From Amoebophrya sp. AT5.2 (taxonomy: Eukaryota; Sar; Dinophyceae; Syndiniales; Amoebophryaceae): 20,180 nucleotides of DNA. The translations under genes were made by a program, and so were the position numbers. The stretch is taken from positions 1 through 20,180 of the forward strand of contig RXOD01004586.1 of the NCBI GenBank assembly GCA_005223375.1. The letters are read 5' to 3'. How positions within the stretch are numbered: the stretch's first letter is position 1; every line of letters starts with the position of its first letter. Shown in pieces: positions 1 through 10,100 of the stretch. The notes beneath the pieces were generated by a model. That model did not search any database. It worked only from the letters and a program-made list of their open reading frames with translations, and had not been told where the DNA came from.

Positions 1-674
1 CCCCCCCCCATTCTCCGTCCGGAGAATTATGGCCATTTCTGGTCAAGCTCTAAGAAGTCCTGCAATTCGATTTCGAATTCTGTGGATGCGATCCCTCATC
101 TTCCTTGTGCGATGATCTGTCGATCCCCGCCGTAGGTCAGAGCCACGCCCTGCTCTGGCGCGAACAGTCAAACCAAGGATATGCGGCGAAAGAACGGGCG
201 CCGTCCCGTGCTGGAAGCTGGGCGTCGATTCTTCACTTCTCACTCATCGCTGTTGTTTACTTCGACTTCGCCTCTGCTTCGACTCTCATCACATTGCATT
301 GATTTCTATTTGCCGAACGTCGAACGAAGAGCGAATACGTACGAAGATGAACGAACAACGAGCCCCGCACTCCTGGTGACGGTGTTCAGACCCCGTGGAA
401 ATGAGTTGCGTTTGTTAGGCGAATACTGATCGTGAGCGAGAGCGTTAGCTGCGTCGCAGGAGGTCGTGGAGTTAGTCGTGGCTGGAGGAGAAAAAAGAGT
501 GCTGCAGTGCTGCAGTGGACGATGGATTTCGACGGACGTCCTCGACGTCGAGAGGACATGACTGTGCTCATCAACTGTAACTTCAATGAACTTCATCATC
601 TCTCCTCCCCATCATAAAGGTCGAATCAAAATCAATATCAAACGCATTACGCATACAGAACCATTTACAAGAAG
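1..674. other. Left flank without a supported gene
   Basis: The stretch begins with a run of nine C. Short open frames exist on both strands, but none has a convincing protein composition, a family resemblance, or clear splice signals. It probably holds the intergenic space and 5' untranslated region of the gene that starts at 675. I see no RNA gene, tandem array or transposon end here. Confidence 0.5.
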
Positions 675-2417
675 ATGTACGCTAAAATCGCAGAGCAGTA
701 TGGCCGCCTCGAGCGGCAGCCGGGCACAGCCACGGGGGCCAGGGAGGAACAGAAGGCACAGCTCCTGGGAACATCTCGGTACGCGGAGCAGAGTCAGAAG
801 GCGCGATCGCTGTGTCGCGCTTTTGGAACAAATGGAAATAACGGAGGCTTTTCGCACGAACAGGAAGAGCGCTTGAGCAACCTGCAAGCCGCAGTGCAGC
901 CGAAGCGCTGGCGTCAGAAACGGATACCATGGCATCAAAAAGTGGGCACAGGTGAGTTGCGATTGATGTGGTACTTGATGTCCTATTTTTTCGGACATAT
1001 TGATCTTGATGTCACCTACACCTTCAGCTAGAAAATTAAAATTTAATGGTGTCTTCTTTTGTTCCAACAAGAACAACTCACAGGTGATATCGACGGCATT
1101 TCGACGTGCTATTCTGCGACCGAGCTTGGGTCGGTTTGGAGTGCTAGCGGTTGGAATCCTGTGCAGGAGGCCGATTCTCCTCTTCGGAAGATTGGTCATC
1201 AAGCGTCGAGAACAACCCGACCCGGCGGAATGGGGGCGCGGACTCGGTTGAACCCCATCGACCTCAACCAACTGCCCCCCATAGCCGGCCTTTCCCCCGC
1301 ACAAGGATCTGTCGTCGGGCGGTCCCCCGTCTTGAAAGCCGCCTCTTCGCGCGTCGGCGGCAGCGGATGGACTGGAAAGCAAGGGGGGATGAATAAGGAA
1401 AACGAAAACCGAGGGCCGGGTAGCAAAAATCAGATCGACGACGCTCTCGACGAGCACATCGGAAAAATGTTCGGCACTGGTGGAACTGCTGCAGCGAAGC
1501 CGACTTCAAGCGTCATACACGACTCGAGCAACGTCGCGGCAGTAATGCAAATGCAGCATGATGAGAATAACAACGAGTCTGCAGGTCGTGGTGCGGGCGG
1601 CGGGAAGATTATGGGGGGGCGGAGGAATAGCGACTACAGCGAAGACGATCTGATGCACGCGGCCGGCTCGCTGGCTGGGAAGGTCGACAAGGGGCGGCGA
1701 AAAGTCATGCCTCGCCGGGAGCAAATCAAGGCGGAAAGGGAACAAGAGCGGAAGGCGCGGCAGGTGGATCTCGCCAGAGCAGGAGTAGTGGTGGAAGAAG
1801 AGCAGGACGACGAGATTGGCGGCGCAAGAATAAGAAAGCCACCGCATAACTCGTCGAAAGAAACGAAGGCAATGGCCGCGAAAGACTACGGCTACAACGC
1901 GAGAAACGGGCGGCCAAAGTCGTCGGGAGCCTCAACCAGATCAAAAGAGAGGAAGGACGAGCACGACGACCGCTTGCAGCAGCTGCGCGCGAGCATCAAT
2001 CCGAGCGTCGCGAACGGTTCCCAACCCTGCCGGCACCCCGCCCTCCAGCCCGACGACATTCGCTTCTACAATCCGGAAATGCAGGACCAGCACGAGCAGG
2101 AGGTGGAGTACGATGACGGGTTCGAAGAGTCGGCGGATCAGTACTTTGACATGGAGAGAGTGGCGGAGCAGACGCGGTCGCAGCCACACAAACCCGTGGA
2201 GCTGAAAAACGAGGTCGCGGAAAGCAGTTTGGCGCACCTGGCTGGAAACGGGGCGTCGCTGCACGGTGGGAAGAGGGGCAGCGTGAAAGAGGAGATAAAA
2301 GTTTGGGAGGGACGGGTAGCGGCAGAGCGACAGAAGCGGATGGAAGCAGAAAGAGAACTCATCCGACTGCGGGTGTTACTGCACGATCAACAACAGTCGA
2401 GGGAGCCCTCAAGATAA
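675..2417 (+). CDS. Hypothetical disordered protein with C-terminal coiled coil (two exons)
   Basis: Exons 675-951 and 1084-2417 join in phase 1 across a GT-AG intron and give 536 residues. The start is the ATG at 675 (MYAKIAEQYGRLE). I recognise no catalytic domain. The protein is polar and low in complexity. A basic helical stretch (RREQIKAEREQERKARQ) lies near residues 300-320, an acidic stretch (EVEYDDGFEESADQYFDME) near 430-455, and a heptad-like coiled coil (VWEGRVAAERQKRMEAEREL) in the last 45 residues before the stop. This suggests a scaffold, cytoskeletal or nucleic-acid-associated protein, but that is only inference. The exon-exon junction reads VGTG-DIDGIS, keeping the frame open through both exons. 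Stops (TAA, TGA, TAA) follow directly at 2415-2425, so the 3' end is clear. The 5' end could extend through an unseen exon. Confidence 0.65.
952..1083 (+). mobile_element. Introner-like intron with splice sites inside a direct repeat
   Basis: This 132-nt GT-AG intron is bounded by the 9-bp direct repeat CACAGGTGA at 947-955 and 1079-1087, which contains both splice junctions. Inside the repeat the ends are inverted: GTGAGTTG at 952-959 and CAACTCAC at 1074-1081. A direct repeat plus terminal inverted repeat is the signature expected when a short DNA transposon inserts and brings splice sites with it. The interior is AT-rich and does not resemble the IE-1/2/3 core, so it would be a different family or an old copy. 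Removing it keeps the host frame. Confidence 0.5.
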
Positions 2418-3038
2418 TGATAATGTCCTTCCGTGCATCTGCGGTGCTGGTCCGCTATGTCTATGAGCACCTCAAATTGCTGACTGAAAATGAACGACGG
2501 AACAACATTTTTTCTATCTACGGGCAAGTATACAAAAACGATGAAAAAGGAAGCCAAAAACGCGAAATGTTGACTGCAGCTCGTCGTTGAAATCGTTTGT
2601 GGATGCCCAAGCAACGCAATAGCTGCCGCGTGCCGAGCACTTCTTCCTCTTCGACAGCAGGTAACGGTAGTATGGAACCAGCCGAGCAGGCCGAGCCTCA
2701 GTTGTCTTCAGTAACTCTAACTATAGATACGCCACAGCTCGATTCGACGAAATCGGTGCTTCGACGCGCATGTTGTTGAAATGGGTTCAACATGATCGTC
2801 CTCTTCATTGTACTTAAGTATGTTTGCTTTCCTATGTGTGTCGTTCGACGTTTCTTTCAATCCAGCGGTGAACAACTACGACGTGGCTGGCTTTTTGTTC
2901 TTTCCTGCTCTGATTGATGTAGATCTGCTCACGGTGGAGCTCTGCAGGTTCGCTTCTCTTCCTCGTCGTTTTTCGTTCATAGCCCATAGCATCGCTCGTA
3001 GTTGTGGTAGGATCGTCATCGTGCTAGAGTGCAGTAAA
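2418..3038. other. Intergenic stretch with one doubtful small ORF
   Basis: The interval lies between the stop at 2417 and the proposed methyltransferase start at 3039. An ATG at 2603 opens a 58-codon frame to 2779 (MPKQRNSCRVPSTSSSSTAG...), Ser/Thr-rich with four Cys. It could be a short gene or a 5' exon of the next gene (a possible donor GTAACGG lies after GACAGCAG near 2660), but nothing supports either strongly. An in-frame ATG at 2808 would lengthen the methyltransferase N-terminus by 77 residues. The rest shows no recognisable feature. Confidence 0.3.
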
Positions 3039-5780
3039 ATGAAACAAATGTCGCCGTCTTCAGCGTCTTCGTCAATAACTTGCCGCTCCTGCCCCGCGGA
3101 GGAGCCCAAAAATACGGGCCACCGCCCTGCCACGACGGTGACATCAAGGCACCAGATGAAGCCCCGACCCGAGCGAAGAGCAGCCACGAGGATATGGTCG
3201 TGTACCACAAGGGAAAGGGCGGCCCTCGCCGTAGCCTCGCTCGTCGCATTCTTGTCCGCGCCGCCACCTCCTCTTGAATTTATTTCCAAAGCAATCAACA
3301 GCGATGAGAGGCGAACAGACGGGACTGAAGAAAGAATAAGACCGCGGTCCCTTCTGTTCGCCTCGGCTGGTCCCACCGCCGGCGCGCAGACCGGCGTTCC
3401 CCCTGCGTTGTATAGTCTCCAACCTGCAGAGAAGCGCACGTTCACAACCATCCTCGACTGCTTCACCGAAGACGAGCACCACCTCGCCGACAGCGAGTTC
3501 TGCCTGGACCAAGCCTACGCGGCCGCGAAGCACTCGCCGGGGATTATGAAGGGGCCAGCGATGGTATGTAAGTCGATAAGAACCGTCCGGGGCGATCAAT
3601 TCATTGGTCTTGCCAAGTTGGTATTCAATATTGCTGGCTGTACTAGGGCTGCAGATTTACCATTGCTCTGCCGTAGCTGCGGCTAGCCGCACTCTTTCGC
3701 GAACCTTCTCTCGCAGAAGATATGGTCAAACGACACCGACGCCGAAGACCTCCCGCCTCCTCAACACAATAAGTAATTTCACTATACCACTTCGTTCTTA
3801 TCGTAGCTTACCATATGGCAGCCGCAGCTGGCCCCCCCTTTACAAAGATTGAGGACCTGATCATCGGCGTGAACGAGACGATGCTGACGTGTAAGGTCAC
3901 CGGGAACGAAAAAGTCCAGAAGCGCGGCTGCGAGGCGCTGACGGTGCTGTCCTTCGACCTCATGTCCATGGCGTTGGGGTACATGATCCTTTGCGGGTCG
4001 GACGACGACCGGTTCCACGAGAACGAAGTGCAGTTCTTCGGCGAGTCGATCAACTGCGCGCCGTTCCTGAACGTCGCGGCGAACCACATGCGCTCGCGGA
4101 TGGAGCGCTGCGAGGAGCGGTACTTCCTGTCGTATGAAGGGACCAGATGGTGAGTGGGCAAATGCTAAGTTTTACGTGGCGGACCAGGTGGCGAAGCGCC
4201 GGGCGGTTTCAGCGATGCCCCATTGTGGGGGTAGGAAACAGATTGGGAGCAGGTAGAGGGATACAGCTTTGGCGGAAAGCTGCTGACTACATTGGCGATA
4301 GGGCCGCCTGGAAACAGGGCAAAGAGGGCGCCTAGAAGGGTGGCGATTGGTTATGTTGGCTATAGGGTGCAAGTGTGGCAAAGCCAATGCCAAGCCCGCC
4401 GACCGCGAAAAGGCGGCCTTCCTTCGACTGCTGCTGTCTTTTCACTATACCATCTGGTCTCGCCATATGTCGCCGTTGAAGTTTTACGTGGCGGACCAGG
4501 TGGCGAAGTGGCGGAAAAAGTACGTAGAGGCCCTGATCGCGAAGCAAGAAGGAACGGGGAAAATACCGCCGTCGACGTTCTGGAGACTGAGCGTCGAAGT
4601 CGTGAACGACATCTCGCAGTGGGTGCGCTGGAACGCATGGCAAGCAAACCACTTCCTGTGGGTACTATTTAGGAAAAATGAATCGAAATCTTGATAGCAC
4701 CATCGAAGAATTCCCTCCAATTCCCCCATTGATTCTCTCTCGACCAGGCTCAGGACGTGATTGAGGCGGAGCGTGTGGTGCACACGGAGTGGGGGAACGA
4801 GAAGCGGTGGGAGAAGCTCGGCGCCAACGACGCCAACAATACCTATCCGCTCCCCACCCCGAAGCCGCGGTTTTTCTTTAGCGAGAAGTTCGGCATGCGC
4901 TGGGAGATCGTCAACAGCTTGCTGGAGGAGTACGGCGTCGAGGACCTTCGCGTGGTCGAGGTGGGAGTGTTCGCGGGACACTTCTCCAAGTTCCTGCTCG
5001 AGAAGTTTCCCAAGCTGCAGCTGATCGGTAATATCCGATATAATGCTGATCGATTGGCCTTCTTCATCGATAGTGGAAGGTCTGCTGCTCGTCCTCCTAC
5101 CTGCTGCTACTGGTGTAAAACACTGCAATCCGCCCACCAGGTATCGACCCCTACATTGGTACGGACGAGACGTTTCCAGGCGACTACTCGCAGACGCTCG
5201 ACCCCAGTATCGCCTACTCGAACGCTTTGTCCATCTACGAGGAGTCCGGCAAAGGCCGCGCCACCCTCTGGCCGACCACAAGCCTGGAAGCGGTCTTTCT
5301 CACTATCTATACTTTGTGCTACTAACTTGTGCTTTACAACCTTTTTTTTTTTGTTGCTCTCTTCGGGTAGTTGTATCGTCTCATGTCCGCTGCCATCGCG
5401 CGATCCAGATTGATCTTGCTGTCCCACGACCTACCCGATCACAGGACAACAACAATGAATGATTCGGATCACAGGTAAAGAACGTCCCCGACCAGTCGAT
5501 CCACGCGGTGTTTATTGATGGGTGCCATTTTTATAGTTGTGTGGAGGAGGATCTGCGGCTGTGGATTCCGAAAGTGATGCCCGGCGGGCTGGTGCTCGGC
5601 CACGATTTCTCCCCGCAGTGGCCGGGCGTGGTCCGCGCGGTATGGGAGAACCGGCCGAACCAACGGGTGTTTCTCGCCATGGACTGGATGTACTGGTGGC
5701 AAGTGGACGAAGACCTCCCGCCGCCGGAACAAGAGGAAGCCGTGGCAAAGGAAGGGGCGGCTTCGCTGGCGGAATTATAA
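3039..5780 (+). CDS. Class I SAM-dependent methyltransferase, probably membrane-anchored (seven exons)
   Basis: Proposed exons: 3039-3563, 3717-about 3772, about 3815-4149, 4457-4661, 4748-5027, 5141-5292 and 5475-5780, roughly 615 residues. The C-terminal third is a Rossmann methyltransferase of the Methyltransf_24 type. Motif I is VVEVGVFAGHFSKFLLEKF, followed across the 5028-5140 intron by the acidic LIGIDPY strand end. Later VFIDGCHFYSCVEEDLRLW, MPGGLVLGHDFS and the C-terminal DWMYWW match the usual strand 4/5 layout. A hydrophobic segment (AALAVASLVAFLSA, residues 61-74) after a basic N-terminus suggests a signal anchor. Substrate unknown. The 5028-5140, 5293-5474, 4662-4747 and 3564-3716 introns are GT-AG and phase-consistent. 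The junction between the second and third exons (about 3773-3814) does not close with GT-AG. The 4150-4456 intron is an introner. The start at 3039 is chosen as the first ATG before the anchor; 2808 is possible. Confidence 0.75.
3773..3814 (+). other. Unresolved short intron with introner-end motif
   Basis: Reading frames before (ending ...PPPQHNK) and after (starting near MAAAAGPPFTKIED) this stretch differ, so roughly 40 nt must be removed. No GT-AG pair in the interval restores the frame: the only nearby GT is at 3773, and AG dinucleotides at 3805-3806, 3820-3821 and 3826-3827 all give the wrong phase. The stretch contains TTTCACTATACCA (3777-3789), identical over 13 bases to the 3' end of the introner at 4440-4452. 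A non-canonical, introner-derived intron is the simplest explanation. Confidence 0.35.
4150..4456 (+). mobile_element. Introner IE-1 in the methyltransferase gene
   Basis: About 307 nt separates the exon ending GTRW from the exon starting SRHMSPLKF. Inverted ends are ACCAGATGGT (4142-4151) and ACCATCTGGT (4449-4458). TGG occurs at both borders in the same codon phase, so deleting one TGG plus the insert restores the frame exactly. The 5' border reads GTGAGT, but the matching 3' border is CATCTG|G rather than AG. The internal part 4188-4434 is homologous to the reverse complement of 10331-10602. The insert is GC-rich, unlike the small introns nearby. A perfect hairpin with stem AGCTTT/AAAGCT lies near 4265-4281. 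It encodes no protein, so it must be non-autonomous if mobile. Confidence 0.7.
4167..4508 (+). repeat. 30-bp exact direct repeat: exon sequence copied into the intron
   Basis: Positions 4167-4196, inside IE-1 close to its 5' end, are identical to 4479-4508, which is coding exon downstream of IE-1 (encoding KFYVADQVAK). The exon copy is open in frame and flanked by more coding sequence. The intron copy is followed directly by the element core (CGCCGGGCGG). IE-2 has related blocks (GTGGCGGA and GTGGCGAAG) at the same relative place, so part of the repeat may belong to the element itself. Confidence 0.85.
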
Positions 5781-5999
5781 GGGGAGTTGTGACTATAAGA
5801 TGAATGCGAGATGATCGAGATGCGATCAGCCCGTTTTTACGCAGAGGACGCAGCTACAAGGTGATCCAAAGTAGTAATTTGACGCGAGACATCATCAGTT
5901 CTTGTGCTTGTCGTCGTCTCGACACCGCTACTAGGCTTGATAGGCAAGGCCAAAGAGGCATACTAACTTACTTTAGGTCTTCACCTCCACCACATCTAG

Positions 6000-6892
6000 A
6001 GAATACAGCAGGAACAAAGGCACTTGCCTGGCCCAGGGGGCGACTGGCTTTTACTTCACGTTTGTAAAAGACATCAAATGTTTCGAAGCGGCGAAGGGAG
6101 GCGTTTCTTGTTCGACAGTCGCTTTCTGGATGAGCGTGACCCTCCCGCTGACGATGCGCGTGTGTTTTTTGGCATGGGTTCATTTTTCTGGCCGCGTGAA
6201 GCGGATTTCATTTTCTTGGTGGAGCGCTGGGTAACATCAGCTGCTGCTGCAGGAGTGGCTTTGTTGGATCATCGCAGCTTCATCACCGCAGGGTGACGCT
6301 CTAGTGCAAGCGCTAGCACTACTTGCTACTGCATCGCTACAAGTGGCTTGCTTTTCTTTTTTATATATTATTTTCCTCGTGCTATATTAACTGTGCGACC
6401 GAAGGCGAAGGAGAGATTGACATTGATGAGATATACGGGAGAAGATGTTGTAGCACTGACTGGCGGTGGCGTAGCACGACGTGACTTCACTAAAATTGAC
6501 GAAACAGCACAGAAGGTAAAACTCGATGCTTCGCTCTTCATTTCTTTGCTTCGTCACGTGTCCTGAAAAATCGCAAATGAAGCACGGTTGGGTCGTTTGC
6601 GTTTCTGTTTCTACTAACTTAAAATTGGCTTGAATACTATCAATATCTTCGTGCGATAATCGGCATTGATTACGTTTCTGAAAACGATGAGCTGCTGTTT
6701 TTCGAGTCCGAGTTTGCCACGTAGGAAATCTTTCGATGAGGCACATGCGGGCGGTTCCAGTTCCTGTTTTACGTCGACCGTTTGGAGCAGAAGATGGGGA
6801 TGAACATGAAGCTGGCAGCCGCGATTGATATCCTGCCCACCCGCAGGGCAACCAAGCGCAACAGGAGACTTATCGCCCAACAATTTTACTGA
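6000..6892 (+). CDS. Small multi-exon gene of unknown function (5' end uncertain)
   Basis: Three segments join with all-phase-0 junctions: 6000-6230, 6405-6515 and 6761-6892 (77, 37 and 43 codons plus stop). Donors are TGG|GTAACA and AAG|GTAAAA; acceptors are GACCGAAG|GCG (with TATTAACTG upstream as branch site) and GTTCCAG|TTC. The protein looks real: charged and non-repetitive, with FLFDSRFLDERDPPADDARV, then RYTGEDVVALTGGGVARRDF, then FYVDRLEQKMGMNMKLAAAI and a basic C-terminus ending IAQQFY. I recognise no family. The first ATG in frame is at 6078. An upstream exon may join at the AG of 5998-5999; a strong branch/acceptor (TACTAACTTACTTTAG, 5961-5976) also lies just upstream. Another open frame from 5977 to 6231 competes with the first segment. 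The 6516-6760 intron has an open piece (6670-6720) that could be an extra exon, but its phase does not fit. Confidence 0.5.
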
Positions 6893-6919
6893 TCAGCAAA
6901 AATCCACTCATGCTCATGG

Positions 6920-7102
6920 TCAACATGACGCGACGGCGCAGTAGTCACTCGCAGGAAGCACGTCAATTTTGTAGGTCCCGTTCTGCGTCTTGCAAACGCC
7001 AGGAGCAAAGGTCATGGTCTTCTGAACACAATCACTGATGCCACTTCTAGAAGTGCCATAGTTCATCTTCATCTTCAGCATACCCAACAAGACCATTTCC
7101 AT
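6920..7102 (-). CDS. Possible small Cys-containing protein or last exon
   Basis: A 60-residue frame on the minus strand includes YGTSRSGISDCVQKTMTF, GVCKTQNGTYKIDVLP and a C-terminal DYCAVASC. Composition is balanced, with four Cys, unlike the usual shadow ORFs here. It would end convergently, 27 bp from the stop of the upstream plus-strand gene. A hydrophobic stretch (PSLVLLMAIGCWCMTAAAP) lies just upstream on the same strand in another frame and looks like a secretion signal, but I found no phase-consistent intron to join the two, and it overlaps the start of the large plus-strand gene. This may be a small secreted protein, a 3' exon, or chance. Confidence 0.25.
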   Translation of the reverse strand: MEMVLLGMLKMKMNYGTSRSGISDCVQKTMTFAPGVCKTQNGTYKIDVLPASDYCAVASC

Positions 7103-10100
7103 GTCGTCGTGGGGCGGCAGCCGTCATACACCAGCATCCGATGGCCATCAGCAACACCAAGCTGGGGACGCCCCAGCTAGCTTTCTCAGCTACAACCGGC
7201 CGGACCAGCATCCGGTCTTTTTGCGCGCAGCGCCAGCGCTGGACGGAACAGTTTCTCCTGATCATGGGGGCGGCGGGGGTCGCAGCTCCTTGGTTTCGGA
7301 TGCGAGCGAGGAAAATATCTGGGACAGTGCCACGTCCGGGGCTCTGCAGACCCTTCTACTGTCGCCCACGCCGCCGGAGCATGCGGTGTTGGGGTCGTCG
7401 CTGTTGGGTGCGGATGGTTGGGCGACGTCGTCCAGCAGCGCTCCCAGTGGTAAACCCAAAGCAGCAACTGGGAGCGCAGCAACGACGAGGAGTGCAATTC
7501 TGCAAGCATTGAACTACGGAGTGCGAGAAGCTGGGTCCTCCTCTCCCTCTTCAAAGGGCCTTGAAGTCGAGAAGGCGCCGAAGGAACCGATGATTACGCT
7601 GCTTTCGGTCGAGGAGGCTCCCGGCGGCGTGAATCAGGATCCGGACCCGAATTGGGGAACGCAAAGCCTCTTTTTCGAGCCGCCGCCGGGCATTCAGCCG
7701 CCGAGACACTCCACTTCGGGTTGGGAATTGAATAGAGGCCATTTTCCTGCTTATTTGTGCTCCCCTAGGCAGCGCTCCGCTGGCAACATCTACATCGCTC
7801 TCGTCACTGTCACTCACTCGCACACTGAACATCACTATCACAGCACTCACTCCTGGCTGCCAGGAGGAGAGATATTTCCCCTCTTCACGACACAGGTCTA
7901 CCGTCAACCAGTGCGCATCTGCAGCACCAGCAAGCAACCGCAGCTCCAGCTGCATCTTCTCTCGATGAGCAAACGCCGAGTCCAAAAACTGCCGCTGCTA
8001 GTGGCATGACCTCGACCTCGTCCCAGGAGCGGCCGACTAGCATCATCGCTCTCGCGGTTGGAGCCACAGCACGTGGTACTGATGATCACGACGACGAGCA
8101 AGCGCACGCCATTCTTCAACAAAGTGAGAGCTCAGCTTTGGCGTCGAGTCATGTCGAGGGACTCGGTCGCCGCCCAAACCTTGTGGCGGCGACCGATTCC
8201 TTCGACATGACTCGAACCGCTTCCTCTTCGTCTTCTTCACTCCAAGTCAGCGCCGACGGCCCGAATACCGGCCCCCCGCCCAATAGCAATATCACCTCCC
8301 AGACAGTGTCAGTTTCCGCCCTGCAAGAGGAGAACGCCAGCTTGCGATCGCGGCTCGCCCAACTGACGGGATCCGTGCGGGCCCAAGCGGTTGGATATGG
8401 CGAGGCCAGCGCCCGGTACGAAGACGAGATTCGCAGGTTGACTTCCGAGCTATCGCGCGCCACGAACGGACGCGGGTTCTTGTCGCGGAAACAGAGTAAG
8501 GAACTACCCGAACAAGCAGAGAAGGGGGTGGAAGAAAAGCTGAAAATCGCCGGGGAGCGCATCGAGGTGCTGCAGAAGTACATCCGGGACTATTCGTCGC
8601 GCGCGGTCTTGACACCCGAAGAGCTGCAGGCAAAGAACGAGGAACTCGCGAAACTCAAGAAAGTACTTACTACAACAGCATAATTTACATGAACATGCTG
8701 CATCCGTTTTCTCACGCTAGCCACTTTATTTTCAAAGAGTGACGAACGAGAATCAGCAAGAGCTACCCGCCATTCTAGATCTACTATAGATACATACATA
8801 GGTTTTGCTTTTGTACAACTGTCTTTATTAAATAGGTCACGATCCACTTCAGTGCGGAGTTGACGCGGGTGAAGAACGAGTGCCGGCATGTGGTGCAGTT
8901 GAAGAAGAAACGCGAGAACTTCTGGGAGAACACGTGCAAGCGCTTGGTGGGCATCATCGGAAAATTCCTCGAAGTGCAGAAAACCTCGCGCCGCAGTCGT
9001 TCGCGGAGCTCGGATAATGGAGCTCAGATGATGGGGCGGGGAGATCACCATCTTCAGCAAGCATCGAAAAGCTTGGCGTCGAGGTCCTCGAACAAAACTC
9101 CAACGATCAGCGCCGGTGGGGATACAACGAAAGTGACCAGCATTCTGACGACGGCGAAGGTGAAAGCGGAAGGCCACCACGGCACCGAAGACGACAGAAG
9201 CTCGGCGTCCGCGTCGTCGAGCAAGCGCCCAAGCCAGAATGAGGGGATCGCAACTTCCGCGAATCTTCAGTTGGCGGGGGATGAAGCGAATGCGAAAGCG
9301 AATACACAGCAAGATGGGGATGTAGAAGATGCGCAGAAGGACTACAGCACCACGGCAAATAACGCGAGCGCTGCGTCGAACTCGAAAACAAGCCCGGCAA
9401 TCACGACAACTACCATGAAACCGGTGAAGGAGGTAACCATCAACACGAGTTCAAGTGGCAACACCTCCCAGCAAACCCCGAATAACCCGCACCCGCCACT
9501 CCACAAAAGCTCCCCGCTGGATTTCGTGGCTTTAGCGACGGCAGACCTGTGCCTGAACCCGGGCACAGTGCCAACCGCGTTTCTCGAGCAGCTGCTGAAG
9601 GATATCACGTACTAAATATCTCCCAGCGCACCCTTAAAGTAGAATGAACCTGAAGTAGATATAGATTGACTCAAAAATGAGTTGGATTTTCTTTGTAGTG
9701 CAACTTGCTTCTCAATTCTGGCACTACTTCGGGAGCTTCAAACTCGCACGCCACCACCTCCAGATGGAACTACCCGCTGTAAATCTATCACTATCTTATA
9801 TCGTAAGTGAACATCAACATGCTCCATTACTACACATACACTGACTAAAAACACTCTCTAACAGGTACTTGCAGCGCATGACGAGTTTGGACGACGGCCT
9901 TCCTGTTCCCGGAACTGGGGGTCGCGACGAGGAGCAATCGACAGAAGACAATGCAAGTTCCAGTACGACGAGCAATCGCGGCCCATCAGCCGCCGCATTT
10001 CAGGGACTACTTCTGATGACGGGCGGCGCCTCCCCCGGCTCGAGTCCCGGCGACACAGGAGGGCCCATGGTCCCGGGGTGGCATCGTCGAGGACGCGGTA

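Noticed and set aside
612..1457. 281-codon minus-strand ORF
   Set aside because: It is antisense to the better-supported 675-2417 gene, crosses its intron, and has Arg/Pro/Leu-rich shadow composition with no domain.
2876..3466. 196-codon minus-strand ORF
   Set aside because: It is antisense to the methyltransferase N-terminal exon, which has a coherent anchor and downstream domain. No splice or family support.
4484..5281. 265-codon minus-strand ORF
   Set aside because: It overlaps the methyltransferase exons carrying motif I and the post-I acidic residue, and runs straight through two of their introns.
9677..9802. Possible separate gene start (MSWIFFVVQLASQF) with GTAAGT donor at 9803
   Set aside because: It is phase-compatible with an acceptor at 9874, but splicing 9609-9864 as one intron joins two good frames more simply. 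Kept only as an alternative to the single large gene.
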